A DNA stretch of 64,000 nucleotides from Impatiens glandulifera. Taxonomy: Eukaryota; Streptophyta; Magnoliopsida; Ericales; Balsaminaceae. The number at the start of each line of letters is the position of its first letter. Position 1 is the stretch's first letter. Shown here in pieces: positions 9,473-22,856 of this stretch. Where the stretch lies: positions 28,103,905-28,167,904 of the forward strand of contig NC_061866.1 of NCBI RefSeq assembly GCF_907164915.1, written 5' to 3'. The notes under the pieces are model-generated. The model ran no database searches. It saw only the letters and a program-made list of their open reading frames with translations, and had not been told where the DNA came from. The position numbers and the translations under genes were made by a program.

Positions 9473-10399
9473 CATAAATAAATATTTACAATCTTTTAGT
9501 ACCCACATTCAATTGGGTCCTCAGTCAATCAGTCCCTTAGGAATCCATATTTGAGTTATTCTAATGGATTTCCCATTTTGCGTTGTGATTAATGCGTATG
9601 TTTTTGACTTAGCAGACGACTTTCTGCTAGCCACTGATCCTTTAGCTTTTGAAGAAGATTTTCTTTTAAAACTCCTTGACATTGAATCAAGTTTTAAATT
9701 ACCTAACTTATTAGCCTTTTCTAGCTTATTTTTAAGCCAGCTAACGGTTGGTGGAACATAAACTATTTCATTTTTAAAAGCCACTTCTTCATGAATAGGA
9801 TCAGAGTCAATGTCAGTCATACTTCCTTTGACAAAACTTATTGGCTTAAGTTTTTCATTTGGTTTTGACTTTTTGCTAGACAGGTTAGGATCATTGCTAT
9901 CAAATCCCAATCCGGATCTAAATCCAACAGGTTTCAACATGCTGATCTGACATCTGACAGCATCACCAGACCTTGTCCATACACTAACAATGTAGTTCAG
10001 CCTCTTGTTTTCAGATGAAAGAGTTTGAATCTGTTCCTTGAGCATATCATTCTCAGATGAGATCTCTGTTAAGTTTTCATCAAAAACATTTGATTCGGGT
10101 TCTTGCTTTGAAAAGGGAACAGTTGATTCATATTTAACTTTCATTTCATAAAAAGAGTCAGCTAACTTTTTGTACTCAATAGCCATTTCATTGAGTGCAT
10201 TAGTTAACTCCTCGTTTGTAAATTCTGGTGCAGAGATATCATTTACCTTATATTGGTCATTTGCCATCATACATGTTACAGCTTCATTCTCTTTTTCGAC
10301 AGGAGACTCCTCAATGTCACTATCAGCCCATCTTGATTTGTTCTGACTTCAAATGAATGCATCATGGTTGTTCTTTGCTTGAGGGCTCACTCCGTGGAT
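9473..10399 (-). pseudogene. Gag C-terminal / Gag-Pol linker, broken
   Basis: This is in the same frame as Gag N-terminus and protease. The main open part is 9521-10270 (249 codons). It begins after a segment with SRWADSD and an acidic stretch, then shows a long predicted coiled coil (NALNEMAIEYKKLADSF..., SSENDMLKEQIQTLSSEN) and a basic Lys/Ser-rich part (FKRKSSSKAKGS) before WIPKGL. Stops lie at 10349-10351, 9521-9523, 9509-9511 and 9470-9472. I find no CX2CX4HX4C zinc knuckle anywhere, although plant copia Gag normally has one. Confidence 0.85.
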
Positions 10400-10687
10400 C
10401 TAGCTAATCTTATCCCATATTTCTTTTGCAGTGGAACAAGACTTAATCTCACAGAACATCTTCGTGTTGAGAGACTGGAACAGAATGTTCTTAGAACCAT
10501 TATCCAGGTTGTTGGTCACCTTATCTTCAATGGTCCACTCACTTCTTGGATTTGAAATCTTTATGGGACCATCGGTGATGACACTCCACATATCATAGTC
10601 AATAGAAGCCAATTGAGCTTGTATTCTTACCATCCACACATCATAGTTGTCCTTTGACAAAAGAGGGATTTCATTGATGCAAGACAT
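10400..10687 (-). pseudogene. Gag N-terminal fragment (capsid start)
   Basis: The most likely start is the ATG at 10685-10687, 35 bases from the primer site. The open frame itself can be extended to a TTG at 10735 that overlaps the primer site, which is not credible as a start. The fragment of 95 codons contains LSKDNYDVWMVRIQAQL and YDMWSVITDGP, the opening of the copia Gag domain (UBN2/DUF4219 type), and ends at AKEIWDKIS with TAG at 10400-10402. The rest of the capsid domain is missing, and the sequence goes almost directly to the post-zinc-knuckle region, which suggests an internal deletion of a few hundred bases. Confidence 0.9.
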
Positions 10688-10721
10688 GCTTTGGGTGCTT
10701 GATGATTGAGAATAGAAACAA

Positions 10722-10734
10722 GGCTCTGATACCA
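10722..10734 (-). promoter_or_regulatory. Primer binding site for initiator Met-tRNA
   Basis: On the minus strand TGGTATCAGAGCC begins two bases after the 5' LTR. It is complementary to the 3' end of plant initiator methionine tRNA, the standard primer for first-strand synthesis in plant copia elements. Confidence 0.96.
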
Positions 10735-10736
10735 AT

Positions 10737-12972
10737 TGTTAGGATCGACTTTATCAATAGAGACGGGGGTCTGGCTAATGATGAAGGCTTATGAAAAACG
10801 GTTTGATAGAAATCCTGTTAGGGATTAATATCTCTTTCTATTCTACACAAACTTGTGTAAACACTTCAAACAGATTCAAGGCGGAATTGTTTACATGGGT
10901 TTGAATCACAAGATGAAATATGAAAAGATGACAAAAAAGAAGAACACAACAGTTTGTTTATGGATGTTCGGAGAAACTCTCCTACGTCACTTCTTCTTCC
11001 AACCACCGGAAGAATTCACTATATGATGAGAATCAAATACAGTTTACACACACACTTAGCTCACTATTGAACAGAACACTTTCTGTTCAATTACAAGAAG
11101 ATGAAGAATATCACTCAATTAATGGTGTTTTGATTCTAGCTCTCTCTCTCGATTCACACACAATACAATCAGAAAGCTTCACAAAATAAGTTCAGTAAGC
11201 AAGATATTGAGTAGTCTCTCTGTAAAATCGAAATTCGTGTTCGTAAGATTGGTTGAGGTAGATTGTCCGTTGTCCTTAGGATTGCTTAAGTACTGAGCAG
11301 GGACTAACGGTTGAATTTTAAGAATGAAACGTGGCGTTCCTCCATTGGAAAGCCTCCATTGTACACAGCAGGTTCTGAGCACAAGGATCGTGGCCGTACC
11401 GAACTGGTAGTGCGCCGAATATTCCATCAGGGATGTACCTGCAAAACGGGTAATGTGAGGAAAATTCTCTTAGTGGCATTCCTTGATTGGATGCATATAG
11501 CTGTTGTACTAATCTTCATAGGAAAGTGGAGCAGGAGTAGGGTACAGCTATAGCACGTTGATAGGAGAAATGCTAGATTCAAGAGTACTGCTTGAACAGA
11601 GCATTAGACGTATTTCAGTTAGACGGATTTGAGAAAATCAGTCTAATGAAATAAGTCAACTCCTTCTAATGAAAAACGTTTATTAGACCGCCTGGTCTAA
11701 TATAATTAGACTCGCGTCTAATTTCAATAACCATTAGACGGGTGCGTCTAACTCCACTGAGTTAGACTGTCACGTCTAATTCCGGTTCTACCTCAAACTT
11801 GTCTGAAGGAGTTATACTCACGTCTAACTTTCACTAATTAGACAACCCGTCTAATTATAATAACCATTAGACCGGCACGTCTAACTCCACTGAGTTAAAC
11901 TGCCACGTCTAATTTCGGTTCTACCTCAGACTTGTCTGAAGGAGTTAGACTCATGTCTAACTTTCAGTAATTAGACAACCCGTCTAATTATAATAACCAT
12001 TAGACTGGCATGTCTAACTCCACTGAGTTAGACTGCCACGTCTAATTCCGGTTCTACCTCAGACTTGTCTGAAGGAGTTAGACTCACGTCTAACTTTCAC
12101 TAATTAGACAACCCGTCTAATTATAATAACCAATAGACAGACACGTCTAACTCCACTGAGTTAGACTGCAACGTCTAATTCCGGTTCTACCTAAGACTTG
12201 TCTGAAGGAGTTAGACTCACGTCTAACTTTCACTAATTAGACAACCCGTCTAATTAAATAACCATTAGACCGTCACGTCTAATTCCGGTTCTACCTCAGA
12301 CTTGTCTGAAGGAGTTAGACTCACGTCTAACTTTCACTAATTAGACAACCCGTCTAATTAAATAACTATTAGACCGACACGTCTAATTCTTTACATCTAT
12401 TAGACTTACACGTCTAACTCCGATGAGTTAGACTGTACGTCTAATTCTATTAGACTCACGTCTAATTCCAGTAGACTTACGTCTAATTCTGTGTATTCAT
12501 TAGACTATCCGTCTAATTCTTTACACATCTATTAGACTTACACATCTAACTCCGATGAGTTAGACTGTATGTCTAATTCTATTAGACTCACGTCTAATTC
12601 TATTAGACTTACGTCTAATTCCGTGTATTCATTAGACTATCCGTCTAATTGTTTACACATCTATTAGACTTATACGTCTAACTCCGATGAGTTAGACTGT
12701 ACGTCTAATTCTATTTGACTCACGTCTAATTTACACATCTATTAGACTTAAACATCTAACTCCGATGAGTTAGATTGTGCGTATAATTCTATTAGACTTA
12801 CGTCTAATTTTTTGCGAATGAAGATCAAAATCGGTTTAATGGCCCTCATTAGATCCAAGTCTAATAACATGTTCTCTTAATACACCTGTATCAAAACTCA
12901 TAAATTATTTCATCATCAAAATATCAGTGGGTAAATTATTTCAACACTTAGTCAAAATAATTTGACCCAACA
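10737..12972 (-). repeat. 5' LTR (right in window), 2,236 bp
   Basis: It pairs with 2342-4484. In element orientation it starts TGTTGGGTC at 12972 and ends ...cctaaca at 10737, next to the primer site. It should supply the promoter of the element. It has one additional 133-bp unit in its U3 array compared with the other LTR, plus scattered substitutions and small indels. The open frames at 11179-11427 and 11311-11553 lie on opposite strands of LTR sequence and are not supported as genes. Confidence 0.93.
11603..12866. repeat. Palindromic minisatellite in 5' LTR U3
   Basis: It has the same TTAGAC..GTCTAA modules and ~133-bp period as the left array. The ttccgg/tttcgg marker recurs at about 11780, 11913, 12046 and 12179, then 12283. 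There is one more full unit than in the left LTR, so the array changed copy number after insertion. Point changes within arms (for example gttatactcacgtctaac near 11812) weaken some hairpins. Confidence 0.92.
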
Positions 12973-12977
12973 TAGGC
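12973..12977. repeat. Target-site duplication, right copy (TAGGC)
   Basis: This is the partner of TAGAC at 2337-2341, with one transition. The satellite continues immediately with cttgataccaaaatattg, as in uninterrupted monomers. Confidence 0.82.
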
Positions 12978-14043
12978 CTTGATACCAAAATATTGAAAGT
13001 TTAACTATTATTTATCAAAAGATATTTACAAACTTGTAGAAGCTTGACAAGAGAAGAAGAATATTAAATTGAACAATTAAAGAACACTTGTTTTTTTGAG
13101 AACTTGCAAAATGTTAGAGATTTGAGTGAGAACATTACTATTAGGTCGTACAAATTATTTTTAAAGCAAAATAATATTTAAATAAAACAGAAAACGGAAA
13201 ATAACAAAAAAACAAAAACAGCCTATTAAATTGCTTAACAAACTCTTCACGAGATGTTACATGTTTGTCAAGTAATATGAGGACTTAACGTAACCTTTGT
13301 TACACTCTTAATAAATGTTCTAAGTTTGAATATTTATAAAAAATTATTAAATCAATTATAATTAGGGTTTATTCTTAAAGTCACCTGCTAAATTAATGAT
13401 CATTTCTATTCCACCTTCAACTTCTTATTTGTGGTCAAGAGTTTGAGAGATTTATAAAGTTTAATTATATAAAAGACAATATATTTATTTCCTTAAAAGT
13501 CTTCCATAACTTAAAAAGTTAGAATCAAAGGAATATAATTTTGATTATAAATTTGTTATGTGTAAGACTTATGACATAAGTGAGAAATGTTTTTAAATCA
13601 TCATTATAATATGGAATACAAAAAATAATTTGGCATAAACTCTTCATTCTCTCTTCTCTAATCCTTATCATTTAAGTCTTGAACTATATATAACAAGGAG
13701 GAATGGGATATGGGAAGTAGTATTGGCCCATTCTGCAATAGGACGAATCAATGCATAATTCCATTTTTCATTACTTACTCCCTATAATTAATAATCCTTT
13801 ATAATTTTAAATTTATTACCTCAAAAGATCCTATTATTCTAGGAATATAATCTTAAAACATGTTTTACCATAAAGCTTGATTTTGAAGTTTAAAATTGGA
13901 AAAAAATTCATATCCCCAAAGTTCCATTTCTTACCTAGTAGAGTTATAATTGATTCATCTCATTTTCAATATTTAGTCTAAAAATAAAAAATTTAAATAG
14001 CAACCTCTAATAATTTTTTTCTAATACAGCCCGATAAGATACA

Positions 14044-14427
14044 ATTCTATCACCCAACTTGTAGTTTGGGCTCTAAATTGAATAATATTTTGGATGATGC
14101 TCAAATTTTCTGACATAGATAAATATTCGATCCATATTCTAATATATTATGTAATTTTAAGCCCATTATATCAATTTGGGCTAAAAATTTTCTAACTATA
14201 CCAAAAACACTTTTATTAATTAGGTTTTCATGTTGATTCTATCACCCAAATTGTAGTTTGGGCCCCAAATTGAATAATATTTTGGACGATGCTCAAATTT
14301 TCTGATATAGATAAATATTAGACCCATATTCTAATATATTATGTAATTTTAAGCCCATTATATCAATTTGGGCTAAAATTCTTCTAACTATACCTAAAAA
14401 CACTTTTATTAATTAGGTTTTCATGTT
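14044..14427. repeat. 192-bp tandem duplication inside a monomer
   Basis: attctatcaccca... begins at 14044 and again at 14236, each copy running to ttaggttttcatgttg. The duplicated piece is the block with the TGGGCT/AGCCCA motifs upstream of the TATA box, so this monomer has a doubled upstream region. The copies differ at several bases. Confidence 0.9.
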
Positions 14428-16064
14428 GTTGCGCCGCTGTTCAGTAATCTATATCTCTATATAAGAAACCCTCTTTCTTTATTATTTTTATAATACTCTC
14501 ATTCAACATTATTCTCAGTCTCTTATTTGTATTCATCCTTTTACATGGAGTTATTCATTGTTATGTTTTATAGCTCATTTTGGTTTTTATAATCTCAACC
14601 AAGTGTCTTATCTATCTAGTCTCGGCATATTCGAGTAGAATTATATTTACGATATTATGTGATGGGGAAGTACTGATTTTTCTCCAGATGATCTACTATG
14701 TTGGATCTCATTATTGAGAAATCCAATCTACGAATATTTTGATCCATTTATATTACTTACTATTTTTCTTAAAATTGTTTCAATTATGTTTTCTTTAAAG
14801 ATTTTCCACATATTCAATCATCGTTTCAACGGTGATTCAAAATTTGTTTAAGATGATATAGATCTATAAATATTTTATTTTACCTCTTTATATTATAATT
14901 CCAATATAATTTGAGATAACTGATGATTCTTTTTATGTATAAAAAAGTTTCTCTTATTCTTATGTTGGGAGTTTATAATTACCACTCTAGTGCGTTTTTA
15001 GACATTATTTAATTTGCGTTTGTGATTAATTTTATTTCTATCCTTTGATTTAGTCTTGTTTTTGTACTTACATGATACGTCAAGAAATTGTATAAAGAAA
15101 TCTCTAAATAGCTCGAGCCTTAACAAAACGATAAAAACATGTTACGGTGTAACAAGTTTTCAATAGTTTGATTACGACTGAGTTGTTTGAGAATTGTTGT
15201 ATTATTTTTTATAAATCATTGTAATATAAAATCAAGGCTACGTCAAAGGATAAACATAGATTGTGCCATGAACACTTTTAAATCAATGTTAAAATGCTAG
15301 ATGAATCAAAATATTGTTTAACTTTTTAAGGATTTGAGGATTTTTAATATATGTATTCAATAGGGAGTCAGCTAATACTCATTGTATCATGTGTCGTCAT
15401 AAGCCATTTTGAAGTTTTATTAATCCGCACATGTCACACTATATCTCGGAAGACCTTGTCAATAAATTGAGAATCAACTTCATCCACAATCTACAACAAT
15501 CTAAAGAGTTTCTACAACCCGTCCTTTTCATTTCAGACCCACTAACATGTATTCATTTCATTAATAATATCTATCGAACAAATAATTATCATCAATTTTA
15601 TTTTAGACAAATTCTTTTTATATGTTTTTATTTTTAATTTCTAATGTTTGGTGTCATCTTTATTTGCGACTTGTATTTCTTTGTTCTCTCTTGATGTTTC
15701 ACACTTATGCAATCATTTATTGTTTATAAAAAATTTGAAGATATATGGTTTTGAAATGGTTGTTGATATTTTATTACAATTTAACTTCATTTTAAATTAT
15801 ATATTCAAAATAGAGTGTAGATAACTCTCAATGGTAAAGCATAAAACTCACCATCGATATTTAGATTTTATTATTTATTTTTATTTTAATTATTTAACTC
15901 ATTTATAATAACTAATTATTAATTTATAATTTTTTAATTTCTTATTGTCTCTAGTAATATTTTATTTTATTACAAAAGGAAAAGAATAATATCACATTAA
16001 TAAATTGTGTAACACAAAAATTGAACTTCTTGAAAAAGTAATATTATAACTCGATATTCGTGTC

Positions 16065-19000
16065 TCAAATGCCGGTCACATTAAAGTCTCTACTTTAATA
16101 GATTTTAATGTCTTCTAATTTAAAATTTTTTTATTTTACATATTATTTATTTATATATTCAATTTTAAAATATTCAAGCAGAATCTCAGTCTAAATGTGT
16201 CTAATTTTGGTATCAAACTGTTTTTTAAAAGCACACATTTATGTTATTGTCATGGGTTCTAGGTCTAAAATAAAAAAAATGCAAATATGTGTAAGTGTAA
16301 ATTAATGCTCGAAAAGGCTACATATAAAAAAAATTTGAAAATAAAATAAAATCCAAGCATATCTTTGTCCATAATATTTTTTTCATTATGTTATAATTGT
16401 TATTTTTTGATGATTTATAATTTTTTTATACTTTTAAAATTTTTTAGGAAGTAAAATATACAAAAATAAAAAAATATATATATTCAAACAAAAATATCAT
16501 AGAATTTACAAAATTTGTGATTAGACTTTGAAACCGAATTATTGAAAGTGGAAGCTTGCCAAGAGAAGAAGAATATTAAATTGAACAATTTAAGAACCCT
16601 TTTTTGTTGAGAACTTGCAAAATGTTAGAGATTTGTGTGAGAACATTACTATTAGGTCGTACAAATTATTTTTAAATCAAAATAGTATTTAAATAAAACA
16701 GAAAACGGAAAATAACAAAAACAAAAACAAAAATAGTCTATTAAAGTGCTTAATAAACTCTTCACGAGATGTTACATGTTTCTCAAGTAAAATGACGACT
16801 TAACGTAAATTTTGTTACACTCGTAATAAATGTTCTAAGATTGAATATTTATAAAAAAATATTAAATCAATTATAATTCGGGTTTTATTCTTAAAGTCAC
16901 CTGCTAAATTAATGACCATTTCTATTCCACCTTCAACTTCTTAATTGTCGTCAAGAGTTTGAGACATTTATAAAGTTTGATTATATAAAAGACAATATAT
17001 TTATTTCCTAAAAAGTCTTCCATAACTTAAAAAAGTTAGAATCAAAGAAATATAATTTTGATTATAAATTTGTTATGTATAAGACTTATGACATAAGTGT
17101 GAAATGTTTTTGAATCATCATTATAATATGGAATACAAAAAATAATTTGGCATAAACTCTTCTTTCACTCTTCTCTAATCCTTATCATTTAAGTCTTGAA
17201 CTATATATAACAAGGAGGAATGGGATATGGGAAGTAGTATTGGCCCATTCTGCAATAGGACGAATTCATGCATAATTCCATTTTTCATTACTTACTCCCC
17301 ATAATTAATAATCCTTTATAATTTTCAATTTACTACCTCAAAACATACTATTATTCTAAGAATGTAATCTTAATTTTTAGAACCAAAAGGAAGTATTATA
17401 ATAATTTAGTAATTATATCCCAAATGGATTCTAGTACTAAATTCAATAAAACATGTTTTACCGTAAAGCTTGATTTTGCAGTTTAAAATTGGAAAAAAAA
17501 TCATATCCCCGAAGTTCCATTTCTTACCTAGTAGAGTTATAATTGATTCATCTCATTTTCAATATTTAGTCTAAAAATAAAAATCTTAAATAGGAACCTC
17601 TAATAATTTTTTTCTAATACGGCCCAATAAGATACAATTTTATCACCCAAATTGTAGTAAATTAAATAATATTTTCGACGATGCTCAAATTTTCTGACAT
17701 AGATAAATATTCGACCCATATTCTAATATATTATATATTTTTAAGCCCATTATATATATTTGGGCTAAAAATCTTCTAACTATACCTAAAAACACTTTTA
17801 TTAATTAGGTTTTCATGTTGCTGTTCAGTAATCTATATCTCTATATAAGAAACCCTCTTTCTTTATTATTTTTATAATACTCTCATTCAACATTATTCTC
17901 AGTCTCTTATTTGTATTCATCCTTTTACATGGCGTTATCCATTGTTATGTTTTATAGCTCATTTTGTTTTTTACAATCTCAACCAAGTGTCTTATCTATC
18001 TAGTCTCGACATATTCGAGTAGAATTATATTTACGATATTATGTGATGGGGAAGTACAGATTTTTCTCCAGATGATCTACTATGTTGGATCTCATTATTG
18101 AGAAATCCAAGCTACGAATATTTTGATCCATTTATATTACTTACTATTTTTCTTAAAATTGTTTCAATTATGTTTTCTTTAAAGATTTTCCACTTATTCA
18201 ATTATCGTTTAAACGGTGATTCAAAATTTGTTCAAGATGATAGAGATCTATAAATATTTTATTTTAGCTCTTTATATTATAATTTCAATATAATTTGAGA
18301 TAACTGATTTTTATGTATAAAAAAGTTTCTCTTATTCTTATGTTGGGAGTTTATAATTACCACTCTAGTGCGTTTTTAAACATTATTTAATTTAAGTTTG
18401 TGATTAATTTTATTTCTATCCTTTGATTTAGTCTTGGTTTTGTACTTACATGATACGTCAAGAAACTGTATAACAAAATCTCTAAATAGCTCGAGCCTTA
18501 ACAAAACGATAAAAACATGTTACGGTGTAACAAGTTTTCAATAGTTTGATTACGACTGAGTAGTTTGAGAATTGTTGTATTATTTTTTATAAATCATTGT
18601 AATATAAAATCAAGGCTACGTCAAAGGATAAACATAGATTGTGACATGAACACTTTTAAATCAATGTTAAAATGTTAGATGAATCAAAATATTATTTATC
18701 TATTTAAGGATTTGAGGATTTTTAATATATGTATTCAATAGGGAGTCAGCTAATACTCATTGTATCATGTGTCGTCATAAACCATTTTGAAGTTTTATCA
18801 ATCCGCACATGTCACACTATATTTCCGAAGACCTTGCCAATAAATTGAGAATCAACTTCATCAACAATCTACAACAATCTAAAGAGTTTCTATAACCCGT
18901 CCTTTTCATTTCAGACCCACTGACATGTTTTCATTTCATTAATAATATCTATCGAACAAAAAATTATCATCAATTTTATTTTAGACAAATTCTTTTTATA

Positions 19001-19431
19001 TGTTTTTATTTTAATTTCTAATGTTTGGTGTCATCTTTATTTGGGACTTATATTTCTTTGTTCTCTCTTAATGTTTCACACTTATGCAATCATTTATTGT
19101 TTATACAAAATTTGAAGATATATGGTTTTGAGATGGTTGTTGATATTTTATTACAATTTAACTTCATTTTAAATTATATATTCAAAATGGAGTGTAGATA
19201 ACTCTCAATGGTAAAGCATAAAACTCACCATGGATATTTAGATTTTATTATTTTAATTATTTAACTCATTTATAATAAATAATAATTAAATTATAATTTT
19301 TTAATTTCTTATTGTCTCTATTAATATTTTATTTTATTGGAAAGGAAAAGAATAATATCACATTCAATAAATTGTGTAACACAAAAATTGAACTTCTTGA
19401 AAAAGTAATATTATAACTCGATAGTCGTGTC
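16065..19431. repeat. Satellite monomer, 3,367 bp
   Basis: A full monomer without genes. It lacks about 38 bp near 16548 (start of the tttaactattatttatc block) and about 10 bp at 17660. TATATAAG is at 17842-17849. Small variants such as gacgaattcatg and agtactaaatt group it with the monomers at 19432 and 38959. Confidence 0.92.
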
Positions 19432-22400
19432 TCAAATGCCGGTCACATTAAAGTCTCTACTTTAATAGATTTTAATGTCTTCTAATTTAAATTTTTTTTA
19501 TTTTACATCTTATTTATTTATATATTCAATTTTAAAATATTCAAGGAGAATCTAAGCCTAAATGTGTCTAATTTTGGTATCAAACTTTTTTTAAAAGCAC
19601 ACATTTATGTTATTGTAATGAGTTCTAGGTCTAAAATAAAAAAATTCAAATATGTGTAAGTGTAAAGTAATGCTCGAAAAGGCTACATATAAAAAAAATT
19701 TGAAAATAAAATAAAATCCAAACAGATCTTTGTCCATAATATTTTTTTTCTTTATGTTATAAATAATATTTTTTAATGATTTATAAATTTTTTTTACTTT
19801 TAAAATTTTTTAAGGCAGTAAAATATACAAAAAATAAAAAAAATATATTCAAACTAAAATATCATAGAATTTACAAAATTTGGTGATTAGACCTTGAAAC
19901 CAAAATATTGAATGTTTAACCATTATATATCAAAAGATATTTACAAACTTGTAGAAGCTTGCCAAGAGAAGAAGAATATTAAATTGAAAAATTAAAGAAC
20001 ACTTTTTTGTGTGAGAACTTGCAAAATGTTAGAGATTTGTGTGAGAACATTACTATTAGGTCGTACAAATTATTTTTAAAGCAAAATAATATTTAAATAA
20101 AATAGAAAACGGAAAATAACAAAAACAAAAACAGTCTATTAAAGTGCTTAATAAACTCTTCACGAGATGTTACATGTTTCTCAAGTAAAATGACGACTTA
20201 ACGTAACTTTTGTTACACTCGTAATAAATGTTCTAAGTCTGAATATTTATAAAAAAATATTAAATCAATTATAATTCGGGTTTTATTCTTAAAGTCATTT
20301 GCTAAATTAATGACCATTTATATTCCACCTTCAACTTTTTATTTGTCATCAAGAGTTTGAGACATTTATAAAGTTTAATTATATAAAAGACAATATATTT
20401 ATTTCCTAAAAAGTCTTCCATAACTTAAAAAAGTTAGAATCAAAGAAATATAATTTTGATTATAAATTTGTTATGTATAAGACTTATGATATAAGTGTGA
20501 AATGTTTTTGAATCATCATTATAATATGGAATACAAAAAATAATTTGGCATAAACTCTTCTTTCACTCTTCTATAATCCTTATCATTTAAGTCTTGAACT
20601 ATATATAACAAGGAGGAATGGGATATGGGAAGTAGTATTGGCCCATTCTGCAATAGGACGAATTCATGCATAATTCCATTTTTCTTTACTTACTCCCCAT
20701 AATTAATAATCCTTTATAATTTTCAATTTACTACCTCAAAACATACTATTATTCTAAGAATGTAATCTTAATTTTTAGAACCAAAAAGAAGTATTATAAT
20801 AATTTAGTAATTATATCCCAAATGGATTCTAGTACTAAATCCAATAAAACATGTTTTACCGTAAAGCTTGATTTTGCAGTTTAAAATTGAAAAAAAAATC
20901 ATATCCCCGAAGTTCCATTTCTTACCTAGTAGAGTTATAATTGATTCATCTCATTTTCAATATTTAGTCTAAAAATAAAAATCTTAAATAGGAACCTCTA
21001 ATAACTTTTTTCTAATACGGCCCAATAAGATACAATTTTATCATCCAAATTATAGTTTGGGCTCCAAATTAAATAATATTTTGGACGATGCTCAAATTTT
21101 CTGACATAGATAAAAATTCGACCCATATTCTAATATATTATATATTTTTATGCCCATTATATATATTTGGGCTAAAAATCTTCTAACTATACCTAAAAAC
21201 ACTTTTATTAATTAGGTTTTCATGTTGCTGCGCCGCTGTTCAGTAATCTATATCTCTATATAAGAAACCCTCTTTCTTTATTATTTTTATAATACTCTCA
21301 TTCAACATTATTCTCAGTCTCTTATTTGTATTCATCCTTTTACATGGCGTTATCCATTGTTATGTTTTATAGCTCATTTTGTTTTTTACAATCTCAACCA
21401 AGTGTCTTATCTATCTAGTCTCGACATATTCGAGTAGAATTATATTTACGATATTATGTGATGGGGAAGTACAGATTTTTCTCCAGATGATCTACTATGT
21501 TGGATCTCATTATTGAGAAATCCAAGCTACGAATATTTTGATCCATTTATATTACTTACTATTTTTCTTAAAATTGTTTCAATTATGTTTTCTTTAAAGA
21601 TTTTCCACTTATTCAATTATCGTTTAAACGGTGATTCAAAATTTGTTCAAGATGATAGAGATCTATAAATATTTTATTTTAGCTCTTTATATTATAATTT
21701 CAATATAATTTGAGATAACTGATTTTTATGTATAAAAAAGTTTCTCTTATTCTTATGTTGGGAGTTTATAATTACCACTCTAGTGCGTTTTTAAACATTA
21801 TTTAATTTGTGTTTGTGATTAATTTTATTTCTATCCTTTGATTTAGTCTTGGTTTTGTACTTACATGATACGTCAAGAAACTGTATAACAAAATCTCTAA
21901 ATAGCTCGAGCTTTAACAAAACGATAAAAACATGTTACGGTGTAACAAGTTTTCAATAGTTTGATTACGACTGAGTAGTTTGAGAATTGTTGTATTATTT
22001 TTGATAAATCATTGTAATATAAAATCAAGGCTACGTCAAAGGATAAACATAGATTGTGACATGAACACTTTTAAATCAATGTTAAAATGTTAGATGAATC
22101 AAAATATTGTTTAACTATTTAAGGATTTGAGGATTTTTAATATATGTATTCAATAGGGAGTCAGCTAATACTCATTGTATCATGTGTCGTCATAAACCAT
22201 TTTGAAGTTTTATCAATCCGCACATGTCACACTATATTTCCGAAGACCTTGCCAATAAATTGAGAATCAAATTCATCAACAATCTACAACAATCTAAAGA
22301 GTTTCTATAACCCGTCCTTTTCATTTCAGACCCACTGACATGTATTCATTTCATTAATAATATCTATCGAACAAAAAATTATCATCAATTTTATTTTAGA

Positions 22401-22856
22401 CAAATTCTTTTTATATGTTTTTATTTTAATTTTAATGTTTGGTGTCATCTTTATTTGGGACTTATATTTCTTTGTTCTCTCTTAATGTTTCACACTTATG
22501 CAATCATTTATTGTTTATACAAAATTTGAAGATATATGGTTTTGAGATGGTTGTTGATATTTTATTACAATTTAACTTCATTTTAAATTATATATTCAAA
22601 ACGGAGTGTAGATAACTCTCAATGGTAAAGCGTAAAACTCACCAGGGATATTTAGATTTTATTATTTATTTATTATGTTAATTATTTAACTCATTTATAA
22701 TAAATAATAATTAAATTATAATTTTTTAATTTCTTATTGTCTCTATTAATATTTTATTTTATTGGAAAGGAAAAGAATAATATCACATTCAATAAATTGT
22801 GTAACACAAAAATTGAACTTCTTGAAAAAGTAATATTATAACTCGATAGTCGTGTC
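19432..22856. repeat. Satellite monomer, 3,425 bp
   Basis: A full monomer without genes, very close to the next one. TATATAAG is at 21257-21264, preceded by ttaggttttcatg rather than the telo-box form. Confidence 0.93.

Larger units (their letters stand above)
2342..12972 (-). mobile_element. Ty1/copia retrotransposon, Sirevirus-like, nested in satellite
   Basis: This is a full-length but dead LTR retrotransposon of 10,631 bp read on the minus strand. The ends follow the TG...CA rule (TGTTGGGTC at the LTR start; ccta[a/t]ca at its end). The order gag, protease, integrase, reverse transcriptase, RNase H defines Ty1/copia. Long LTRs, the G-rich polypurine tract joined to TGTTGG, palindrome arrays in U3, reverse-transcriptase wording and an additional ORF downstream of pol all point to the Sirevirus lineage. 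The two LTRs show about a dozen differences in their first 190 bp and differ in repeat copy number, so the insertion is not recent. All coding frames are interrupted, so it cannot move without help from another element. Confidence 0.95.
12973..16064. repeat. Satellite monomer, right part after retrotransposon
   Basis: This resumes the monomer broken at 2341. It has lost about 95 bp near 13855 (from ataatctta straight to aaacatgtt) and carries a 192-bp tandem duplication at about 14044-14427. TATATAAG is at 14458-14465. A 68-codon frame at 15431-15637 (SHYISEDL...) is read open in this copy but is closed by a TAA in most other monomers. Confidence 0.88.

Noticed and set aside
15431..15637. 68-codon frame (SHYISEDL...) also open at 27975-28181 and 55211-55417
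   Set aside because: In most monomers the frame is closed by a TAA (tttctataaccc), and no domain or start context supports it. It persists only because the monomers are near-identical.
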